Translations under genes and position numbers: made by a program
In this document: piece by piece, positions 38,801 to 50,800 of the stretch
Layout of the letters: each line of letters opens with the position of its first letter
Numbering within the stretch: the stretch's first letter is position 1
The notes under the pieces: generated by a model
The model's input: only the letters and a program-made list of their open reading frames with translations
Databases searched by the model: none
What the model was told of the DNA's origin: nothing
DNA from: Odiellus spinosus
Taxonomy: Eukaryota > Arthropoda > Arachnida > Opiliones > Phalangiidae
Assembly (NCBI GenBank): GCA_963920705.1
Contig: OY987230.1
Coordinates: forward strand, 9,743,185-9,807,184
Reading direction: 5' to 3'
DNA: 64,000 nt

Positions 38801-41800
38801 TCTTTGACCCTGCATAGTTTGTGTTGAATCTTTCTATGCTTCTCTTAAATGACGTTGTGCGGCGGCCCTATATTGTGGTGTGAACTGTGCGATCTCACTG
38901 GGCCGAAAAGGCAAAGATACATAATCAGGGCCGCCGAAAATACAATGATAGATTTATAATTGAGTGGGGAATTTTGATATATAGATATGCAAGATTATCT
39001 TGAGAACTATTCCTCGCACGTCAAAAAGTTACTTAAAGCGATGGAAAATAATTACGAATTAATTTTACTGAAGAAAGAAGAAATTGATCGAGAATGTACT
39101 GAAATATCTGATAAAGAAATCCAAACTGATTTTATTGAAGCTGAAGTGGAATTTAAAGAGGTTAAGGATGACCTAGTTAGTAGGGAAGAATTTTGGCAAG
39201 CATCGAGTAATCCAAGCCATGATCTTACCCACATTGGATTTGATTCGATGAGAAAGGAAGTTGAAGATAAATTTGAACTTGAAATTGTCAAACTTTGTTC
39301 CGAAAACGCCAATAAAGTCAAAGAAATGATTGATAAGCATAACTTGGAAAAGAACGCTTTGATTCGAGAACTAGAATTGATGAAGGAAAAACATCGTGAA
39401 ACTGGGGATCTTGGCTTAGAAATGAGTGATCTCATTGAAGATCACAAAGTTGAAGTGGATAATTTAAGATCGCAACTAAAACAGGCTCAAGATGAAATCT
39501 ATAAACTCCAAAAGCAATTATCTGAATCTATCGAAGCGCGCGAATCTGAGAGCGAAGCTTTGAAAAAAGAATTGAAGTATGAGAAAGAGAAACTTAACCA
39601 CGTTGGTGATCTTGGAATGCAAATGAGTGATTTAATTCAAGATCATCAAACTGAGGTGGAAAACTTAAAATTCTTATTGAAGGAGGCTAAAAATGAGGGT
39701 ATTAAATGGGAAAACGAGGCTAAGAAACTACAGCCTCAAATTGACGAGCTTAAGACTGGAGTAGATTCTTTGAATAAACAGCTAAATGCGATAGAAGAGG
39801 CTCATTCCAATGAAATCCAGGAGCATAATGAAAAACATCTTAAAGAAAAAGAAGAATGGCAGTCGTCACTAGAAAATATTAAAGAATCTCGTAACGGAGA
39901 AATTAATTTGCTTAAGGATGAAATGGATTCAATGAAAATTGGATTTAATGATGAGAAAGAAAACGCTCTGAAGCGTCTGAAAAAAGAACATCATGGAGAA
40001 GTTCAAAACCTCTCATTTAAAATATCATCTTTGGAAGAAAATTTATCTGAATTTAAAAATCTTCAGTTGACATTCACTAACCTTAAACAAATCTACAACC
40101 ATTTGATTGTCAAGTTCGTAGAATATTGCCTTCAAATCTCCACTAACCTGGATGAAGATTCCATCAAAATATCAGCGGAAGGTTTCACTAGGAATATCGC
40201 TCATCAACTAAATGAATTTGAAAACTCTCCCAAAGAATTAGAAGACTTAGAAAGAAAGATTTTAAATTTGCAACAATCTATGGCTTTAAATCTAGAGACA
40301 TTGGTTCGTGATAAGCAGACCGAAGTTAATAAGGAATCACAGGATACAGCGATTACTATTCTCAAAGCTGAAATGGATTCAATGAAAATTGGATTTCAAG
40401 ATGAGAAAGAAAAAGCTCTGAAAGATCTTAAAGAAGAGCATAATGTTGAAATTCAAAGCCTGTCATCTAAAATATCATCTTTAGAAAAAGATTTAGCAGA
40501 ATTTGAAAAGCTTCAATTTACATTCTCAAACATTAAACTAATTTACAACTATTTGATAGCCAAGTTCATAGAGCATTGTCTTCAAACTTCCACTAACCTG
40601 GATGAAGATAACATCAAAACATCAGCGGAAGATTTCACTAGGAATGTCGTGAATCAACTAAATGAATTTGAAAACTCTCCAGAAGAATTAGAAAACTTGG
40701 AAGGCAAGATTCTAACTTTGCAACAAACATTGGCATTGGATCTTGAAACCTTGATTCATGATAAACAAAGAGAAGTTGGTAGCAGAGTTTCGTTCAATGA
40801 TGCGGAAGCCACCGATAACTCCATGGTATCGCTGTCGGCTGTTGAACATTTGAAAATTGAAATTCAACAAAGTATGACTACCCAGAAACACGAGAATGAA
40901 AGGCTTATCACTGAAATAGGAGTGCTAAAAAATCAAATTATTGAAGTATGAAAATCTCAATCCTATAAAAAAATATAGGCTTTATTCAGCTAAAACTAAT
41001 GATACCTATAATTACATTTTTTTTATAGTTGGAATATGTAAATTCTAGTCTTCAGGAAGATCTACTGAAATCAAATTCATCAAAAACTGATCCCAAATCA
41101 TCGAGGTATGTAATTTTAAATTTATAGAAATATTTTTGCTTTGTTGGAGACAATGTTTTTGCTTCGAAAGCTATTTCTTTGAGCCTTTTTTTTTTCCTTT
41201 AATTTGCTTCTGAATTTGTTCTTTAATTAAAACTTTTTTGTCATTGAAGCAATTATAAAATACACAAAGCTATTCTGAGAGTTAAAGTTCATTCTGAGAG
41301 TTAGTTCATATTTACTTTACTCATTTTGTAAGTTAAATTTTTTTTTAACACCCAAATAGTTTTTAAATAGTAATAAAATTAGGGAAAATGATGTAGTTAA
41401 TTACATTATCTTGAAAGGAAACTCTTAACTAAAAATGGAAAACTATTTTATGCATAGAAACTGCATATATTTTTTAAGTAATTTTTGGACGAGATTTTAA
41501 TGATTAAATAAATATCTGAAGTTTAGTTAGGTTTGAATCTCAGGGAAATGAATAAACTGGCCAATGAGCATTAAAAAAAGCCATTTTTTTAAAACGTGCT
41601 ATCCCAAGCTCAAGATTTTTCCATGGCACGCGTGATTGTGCAAGTTGAAAAGTTTTAAAATAACTCGAGCACGATAGCACTGTTAATCACAGATTTTTCA
41701 TTTACTCCAAATGTAATTTGAGTATTTCTGAAGGAATTACATTGCAGAATCATTAAATCTGTACTTTTTTGGTTCATTTGAGGTAGGGTTTTTAATAGTA

Positions 41801-44800
41801 TGAAAGAAACTAAAATACCCAGCATAGGCCATCTATGCACGTTCAATTTAATTTGAATCATTCTACAATCAGTACAAAAAATCTATACAGAGGATGTAGA
41901 AGATCAGAGTACCAAAACTTAAGTGTGAACAATTACTTCACGCAACAAGTGTTGGTCTGATCTTTTCCACCCTGTATATTCTTGGCATTTTAATTTTGAA
42001 ATTTCTTAAAAACACATCAACTCAGAGGTGTCAGATTTGGAATATGGAATGAAAAAACTAAAATACAGGTGACAGACTCCTGATTTGCCCAATTTCACAT
42101 TTCCTTGAAATACAAACCGCTGACTAAACTTCTAAAACTTTAATTTAAGTAACAAAATCTGAAAATATTTTTGAAAAAAAATATTTTCTTCATATTCTTT
42201 TAGCTTGGAGATTCCCTTCATACTGTAAGTTTATCTAAGAAATTATATAAAAAATATCATACAGCGCAGTAGCTATTTGTCTCTGTGATAATGTTATATA
42301 TCACTTTAATTAGTTCCTCGCGTTCATGCATTAATTCACTTTGTTTAATCTTAGTCAAACAACTACCCGTGCCAATCAATCTTTTCTTGATAAGTCTTGT
42401 ACTTGACCCTAAACCATCTGTGTTTTTTATTAATTTTTACTCAGTATTCCCTACATCTGTTACTTGTTGGGTGGCTAATTCCTATTCTCGTAGAAAAATA
42501 ACGGTTGTAAAATCCACAGCACAGCGGGTGCTGCAAAATCTTTACTAACATTTATAACTGACCCTGTTTTTTGCTTCTGTGTAGGGATTGGCTAGCAGGT
42601 ACTGAGTTGTCAGCGGCTGACATTCAAACATGGCAGGTGTAAGTGATCCATTAAACAAATCCCTGTTTTGTGCTCTTTCTATCTATCTTATTAGTAGTGA
42701 AAACTCAATCATGTCAATACTAATACCCTCTTTAAAGTAGAAATTCTTCTGTAGTAGCGTACTTCGGTGGTGGGAATATGTTTTTTTGTCTTGTTATATG
42801 TAAAAACTTTATACCAGAAATAACATAACATTCTCATAAGTATATGACAAATTATGCCCATCAAATTGATATCTCAATGGTAGAACATATTATTTATTAT
42901 AAATTGTTGATAGCATAGGCTGCACCTGTTGGCGGGAAAAAGTGAATCTCATTTATTTTATACAAACATATGTGGCAGCTTTCATACTGTGAAAATGTGA
43001 AGGATTTCATTAAAGGGAGAATGCAGCCTTACCAAAAGTGATTTTTCTATCAGTTCTTTATCATTCAAAAAGGCCTTATCCGCATAGTAAAAAATTACAA
43101 ACCAATATTAAGCTAGTATTAAAGCAATTTAAATCTTACTCAGAAAGAATAGGCTTGCAACGATCCATCGAGAGTTTAATGAAGAGTCTCCTACCAATTA
43201 GCAAAAACGTGCACCTATGTATTAAAGCTTTTTCTACAATAATTGATAGAAAAATCTCTCGCTGTCGGATTCCATTCATCCTTTACAACAATTTTGTACA
43301 AGACAATGTCCACGTATACAAAGAAAATATTTAAACTGGTGTCATTCAAAAATTGTAATTGAAATAAGCTACTAGAAATCAAACCATCTACTTCTACTTC
43401 CTATGTTACTTCTGGTTGTATGTAACCATTTGGGTGTTGAACTCTTGAACACACCCCCTCTGAGTTTGTTTTTTTTTTTTTTTTGTTTCACACTTTTACT
43501 CTTCAATTTTCGCATCCGTTGTTAATGATGCATGAAAAATATTGCAGCACTCAAACTAACAGTATTCCCTACATTATTATTTTATTGTTTAGTTTTTTGA
43601 AGTAGATTTTTCCAATTTCTATTCAGATTTTAAAATAAGGCTTCTTTTGCCGCGTACGTTGTGTATCAAAGATAACATAGCCTTATCATATCTATTTTTT
43701 CACCATTAATTTTTTTTGCACATACTTGCCCGGATTTTTCAAAAACTGCTTCATGCGCGAGGCACTTCTTTTAAGATTTTTCTTGGATGAATACGTTTAT
43801 CAGTTCGTTTATTAAGGAGATCAAATCTCAAACTTTTTACAAGAGGTTAATCAATATTGTTTTTAAACGTAATCAATTATGACCCAATATTATCACAGGC
43901 ATACCGCACAAACCAATAACCGACTTATGAACGTCCTCTCTGATTTGGTAAAAACATTTGTGGATACTGAACAAACAATACAAAATCATTTGTCAAGTCT
44001 CGGACTCTCTGTGCATCAGTCTTCTGAAGGTGGCAGTTTAATTGACGAGGAAAATGGACCGCTTTCAGGTAACAATATATATTTTTCACTAATTTGTGCG
44101 AATGTTAACAACAAGATTTAGTGTAAAATATTTTTCAGAAAAGCTTCAGTTTTTGATTTTTTTTCTACTGCGATTCAATTAAAGTAGACTTGCAACCTGA
44201 CTCGATTCGGATCTTGTCAAATTCATCTGTTCCCAATGAGGAAAAATCTTTTAATTTGGTCAAAGGTGGACCAATTGAGAAATTACTGCAGAATTCGATC
44301 TAAAAGATCAAACAATAACATGAATTCAAAATGCCTTTGCTCCATTTTTGTTAAATTCAGGTTGCTGATTTTATTTGGTCTATTTGGTTATTCTGTTGGA
44401 ATTTCCAATTTAGACGATTTTTATCCAAATTAGAAGATTTTTCTTCATTAGATAAGCCAATTTTTTTCGTTATTCTATGGGAGCACATTAAAATAAAAAG
44501 CAACTACGATGTCACATGCCTCAATTTCTAAAGATTAAATTCGCGAGCATGAAGGGAGATCAATTTGACAAGGCCCCAATCGAGCCAGGGTGCATGCATA
44601 CTTTAATTCGAAAATTATCCCATAAAAATCTCCAAGAACTCTAAAAGTTTTTTTTTTTTTTAATAACGTACAGGAACATTCCATGGGTCAAGAGAAGATT
44701 GTACCCTGTCGTCTCTTGGTGATGCTCTTCCTTTGGAAATGTGCGATGATATTACTGATCTTACACCCAGAGCGTGGGATGCGGTGACGAATGCAATTAG

Positions 44801-47800
44801 TGGAATGCAGCAGGAACCTGAAACTGAAGGAGAAGACGTTGTTTTAGGTATTTAATTATTGTAGTTATTTCAATATATATAGGAAATATAGTTCATTATC
44901 TTGAACCTGGCCTCTTATTCGTTCTCGCATTAACATTTAACTAAAGAAAATATTTTTCCATCTTCATTTATAGCTTGCAAAGCAAAATTGTTGAGTGAGT
45001 AGCGTAACGGTTGTAATATTGCTCTAATTGTATTTATTTAAGTTATCTTATTATTTGGGCTGCTTTCTTTTTAAATTTTGGTTTTAAAATGTGTTGTTTA
45101 ACCTCATTTTAGATTAGTGTCTTTTGTAACCAAATCAATTTTTAAATTCAAAGGAGCTAGTAGAAGACTGAGAGCCGCTGTCGATCATATTCTGTCACTA
45201 CTGAGTGAACTTATCGAAAATTCTCAGAACCCTGAAATTACTGATCTCATTCTAAAAAATCATAAACTTGTTGTTATGCTGAAAGAAGAGTCTCAAGTGA
45301 AGTCCCAACTTCAGTATGCGTTGAATAAAGCTGAAGGTAAATAATAATATGATTAAGGCGGAGGGAGTACTCGGTTGAATATAGTTAATATGTCAGTTAC
45401 TGATTATGAGTAAGCGAATTGGTAACCGATAAGCCTTGTTCTCTAAAATTGGTCAATTACAGAGTATATGTTTTGGTAATCGGTAATTAAACATTCACCA
45501 AATTTAGAGGGACTCTATTAATGTTTGTAATTTAATTTCATTCATAATTACTTGTACACAACCTGGAAAAGTTTCTATACTCTGTATCGATAAGAAAAAA
45601 GTGATACTCTCGCAGCCTTAAATATGATTAATTTGATAAAAAAATTGATTTTGAATCCTTTTTCAGTTCTAAGTATGTGGTTTTATTTTAGATATTCTAT
45701 CATCTATGAGATCAGAAGATGGTGCAGTATCCAAGCTTAATTCCACGCAAGGAGCTAGGTCTAAAGTGAATGTATCCCCAGAAACGTCACCGAAACAAGT
45801 CCAGTGTCTACGAAAAAGTAAAGAAGACATAATTGAAGATACAACTGTCCCAGAGTCATATTCTGCATTGCTGAAACGCGATATTGAAAGTTTGACTCAA
45901 GCTAACAGCGGAGAAATGCAAGAGGATTGGAAGCAGTTGCTGAAACGCATCCATTACTTAGAATTAGCCTTGGAAGAAATATCTAACCAAAAGGATGAGA
46001 TAGCCGAAGAAAAGCAGAAAGAAATTGATGATCTAAAAGAACAAATGGAAGCCATGGAAAAGCAAATGCAGTCCAACAAAAGATTCATCGAAGAACAAGT
46101 TCACGAGCGAGAACAGGAACAAGAAGACTTTTTTCAAGAATTGGAGAAAATTAGAGAATCTTTAAGGGAACGAGAGAAAACTCAATCAAATGACGGTCAG
46201 CTGCTCGGAGAATTTGAATTGCTGGAACAGCAACTCAAGCTCAAATCTCAATCTTGCGACGATTTGCGAGATAAGATGGTAGAGTTTGAATCGCAACTTC
46301 AAAGCGCTAAAGACAAAGTCAACGATCTTCAGGAAGTAATATCCGAAATGGAAAATCAACTAGAAAATAAAAACAAACTAAACGAAGATCTTAATCAAGA
46401 GTTAGGGACTTTGAGGGAGTTTATGACTGAGCACGAACAAGTTCAGACTGAAATGACGAGACAGATAGAAGAGCTTAAAACTTCGCTGTCGAAAGAATAC
46501 AGCGATCACATTGCTTCCCTAGAAGAACAATTACAATCGAAAAATCAAGAAATGGAACAGATGTCTCACTGCCAAACTTTGATGCAAGAGTTTCGTAGTC
46601 AGATACATGTTTTGGATGAAAGGCTCGAGAGTAAGATAAGAATGTTGGAGTATTTTTCCTGGCATCTAAGTCCAGGAACCAGTGAAGAGAATTCCCTTAG
46701 CGATTCAAAGGACCAAGAGGATAGACTGCTATTGATTCAAGAAGGCAGAGTACTCTCGCCGAGATCCATACACGGTGAAGAGATTAAAAAACTCGAAACT
46801 AAAATTGATTCTCTTCTAAATGCGACTGATGAAGCGATTAAAAGGCTAAAAGATTCAGAAACCCAAATCAGAGACATGAAATTCAAATCTGACGTGAGTA
46901 AAATGACCGATTAACAATTATTAAAGACACTAAGATGGAACCTGTTTTATCGCAGGAACTTCAAACGGAACGATCCCTTCTCCAACAACAATTGAGTGAT
47001 CAGTTGTATCAAATCTCCACATTTAAAACCAGAATGGATGACGCGAGATATGATGTGAAGAGCAAGGTTAGCTCCAAAGAGTTTGCGCAACTCAAGGAGA
47101 ATCTATCCTTGGAAAAGGAAAGAGTTATAGAGCTAAAACAAGAGGTAGTCATTATATTATGCTGGTAGTATAACCAAGAATGAATATCTAACTGAACCAT
47201 TACACCTTTTATCATGTGGGTCTGAGATAGGTAGCTGGTGGTGCAAGATGCTTCTGATAAGAGGTATCTCCCCTTTCGTAGTCCTGCCCATGTTGAAGAC
47301 ACCTAGGTTAGGTGGCCCATCTCCAGTTGGATATTCATGGTTAAATAAATTAATTCCTGGTGTAATATCACTTCTTACTGGTTTGCAGCTGGAAACATAC
47401 CAGAAGAACTACCCAAAAGTTCAGAATCAACTACGGGACAAGAATGCGGCCCTTAGTAAACTGGAAGAGAACATATTCAAATGCACAACCGACAACGAGA
47501 ACTTGGAAAAAGAGAACGGCAAAATTAAGGATGAATTAAATAGACTACAGGTAAGCTATTAAAGATACTCTATGTGACCTTAGCATTTGGGTTGCCCATG
47601 GTCAAAATTCCCATCGTTACGCTTTTGGCATCCTTTTCCAAACCCATTTTTAAGGGGCTGGAAGTGTAAATGTACCCTTTCTCTGCCCAAAAGGTTGGGG
47701 AAATTCAGTGAAACAAAGTCTTGGTATGTGTCAAGGAAATCTTTGGTTTGTTGATCATTTCATTTTACAGTAATTATTATTTTAATTAGAAAATTTTTGC

Positions 47801-50800
47801 CTGAGGATTCAATTTTTTCTCATATTACGATAAAAACTGTAAAATTACACGTGAAAAAATTGTCATTGCCAACCGTTCGCGAATATGATAGTATCCTAGG
47901 CTACTTGAAAATATTAAAAATTGGTCAGGGAAATTAGTAAGAAATGATAAGGGAAATTATTAAGAAATGATCAGAGAAATTCACTTCCAATTTTGTTCGA
48001 AGTCTGAAACCACAATTAATATTGTAATGCTTTATGGTAATTTTTTTAATGGTTTTTATTTTTTTAGGAACAAATCAAAGTTCTTTTAAATGAAAAAGAA
48101 AGAATTTCAAACGAATTTCAAGAGGTAAAAACTGTGAATGAAAACTTGGTCCAATCCCAAGAGTCAAAGACTTTTCCTGGAACGCAAGAGGTGTGTTTCT
48201 ATCTAATTTTTTTTTAATCAGCCTCCAAACTATTCTCCTGTTCAAGAGCAGTTTGCATATACTTTAAAATTGCTCTTGAGCAAAACTCAAACTCCTTAAT
48301 TATAAAACTCATCTTTCAGGTAAATGTGCAAACAGATATGGAGTCAGCCTCTCTTGTTGCTTTGGTAAGTCTAGTTTTCTGGTGCTTATGGTAAATTTTT
48401 ACAACTTTCTTGGTTATGCAATATAAATTTCTAAATGATGACCCCCATAATAATCTTAATAAAGCTGCAACCCTGCAGGGTTGCGGGAAAATAAATAAAT
48501 TTTTATAGTTTCATTGGGAAAGAAAAAAAGCAGGCTCCCTTTTTATGTCCATGAATTTTCATTGGGGGTCTGCATACATGTTCAAGATTTTTAAGGACCC
48601 AAAGGAAAATTGAAAGCTTTGCCTATCAGTCTCCGTAAGAAATGTTAGAAGTTACACAGAGAATTCTTAAGGGATCTCCTTTCAAGCCTAATTTAACATC
48701 TCTTAAAAGACTCAGAATACATTCTCATGGTGATTCTGTAAACCAAACTGAAGTTTTTTAAATACAATTTTCTGTTTATAAGGACTATCTGCAATTTTTA
48801 TAGCCCCTTTAAAGTTGCGTTCTTTTCTTGCTTAGCTGATCATAAGAAATTGTACAGTCAAAGCTGGGATGTGTGTTTAAAATATGATTTTGAAGGGGCA
48901 AATTCTAGAGCAGATTGGGTAGTTGTATTTTATAGCTGTAGCTTATTCTAATATCCTATGGACACATCTTCTTATACTCCAGTCTCCTCAGCGCAGCAAC
49001 CCTAAGTGAATAATCTCCCCATAGTACACTTTATGGTCCTTAGTGAAAAAAAGGCTTTCGGCACCCTTTGGGGAAATAGGCTTTATGACATACTTATGTT
49101 AAAATATTGTACTTATGATTATACTCATTGACTTTTAGTATATTATTGACCTTAGCCGTTACAATGATTTGTTGCAGTTCACAACTAAACATTGAAATGG
49201 CTTTGACTTAAATTTAAACATTTTTCATTGGGTATCTGACATTTTCCTTTACTCAGGGGGCTGGATTTTATACAATATTTTACACCTTTGTTTGAATTGA
49301 CTATAATTGAACTGAAGTGTACTCAATAGAGGTGTTTAAATTTAAGCCAAAGCTGCTTCAATGTTTTGTTGCTGTTCTTTGTTTTGTATATCTAGGATTG
49401 TATAAAAATAAGTCCTTGTCAGCTTCAGCACCATTTAATTTTATCAACCCCCAGACAGTTCATCAGTCAATATATGACCTCTTAATTATTATTAAAGCCT
49501 TTTAGCTCAGCTTATGTGTTTACTTGTGTCCTAAGGTTTTACTTGGCAGCTCTCAGCAATGTAGTTGCGTGGTTTGTTAAGGGCACTCTGCCAAATTTTA
49601 ATATAAATAGATTGGATTCATTTAACCCTGTTCAGAGTTTGAGGATGTTCTATCCCTCTTCAAGCTTTATAATAGCCCTTATGAAATACTGTTAATAACT
49701 TAATTGATATGCTTAAAACAATGGTTGAGTGGCCGTACGTAACGTATTTTAATTCATTTAATTTATTTTCATCAAGCCCCTATAAAAGGTAATTTAAGCT
49801 TAAACTTTTAAGATACGAAATTGTACGATTGTTTTTAAAATCTAGTAATTTCTGGATATTTTTAATACGTATAGTTTCTTAAACTGGGTATATTGGTCTA
49901 CCAAAAGCGACCGTATTAACTACAGCTTTATCAAGGTTTTTGGTAACATTTCCATTTTTGCGTGACAAAATTTAAAAAGTGTAATATGGAAACAAAGACC
50001 CCGCATTGTTTGGAATACTCTATGACCGTGTGGAGACTTTGTGTGGTTAATTACTATGACAAAAATCTAATTTGCGTGACTAATTGTGTTTTTAAAATTC
50101 CGAATTAAAAACAACAGTTACATGGGGCTGATATGCTCTCTCACTCGCTCCTTCTAGTGCAGTGATTTCGCCTTACCTAGACATAAACTGATTTTCTGTA
50201 CTCGCACTGTTTGGTGCTCAATAAATGCTGTTGTTTTTAATTAGTTTTAAATCTGTTAAAAGCAGCTTGCTAACAAATGCATTTTTTATTTCGCAGCAAA
50301 ATGATGTAAAAAATTTAAAGGAGTCTTTGTTAAGCGAAGAAAAGCTTAAATTGGCTTGTAAAAAAGATATAAATGATCTTAAAATTGAAATATCAAAATT
50401 GAATGAGGTTGTCCAGGAATTTCAGCAAAAAGTTGCGAAACAAGATGAAGCTCTGAGTGTGAAAAATAAGGAGCTCTCCAAACTGTCCCGAGAATATAAT
50501 GAACAAATGGATGAGAAGCGTCAAGATATTGAGAAACTAAAACTTGCGGAGACTAATATGCAAAAAAAGATGGCAGAAAATGCAAAACAAGTTGAGGATA
50601 GGTTTAAGCAAAAGCTGGACTCAGAATCTAAAGCTCTAAGTGACACTTACGAACAAAGTTTGATGAAAATAAGAGAACAACATGAAAGAAGCATGAAGGA
50701 GTTGGAGGATACTCTGAGTCAGTCTTTCCTGAAAGAACTGGCTGCAATTAAAGCGTCGCATGAATTGGAAATGGCTGATGAAAGTAAAAAATGGACAAAG

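Noticed and set aside
43038..43334. 98-codon frame in Plp intron 14
   Set aside because: Its first half is a family I MITE half copy, and it interrupts a gene with good splice sites on either side.
44236..44433. 65-codon frame in Plp intron 15
   Set aside because: It lies inside a family II hairpin MITE.
47248..47388. 5' extension of the frame containing Plp exon 20
   Set aside because: A clear acceptor (GTTTGCAG) at 47388 and phase agreement with exon 19 show this part is intron.
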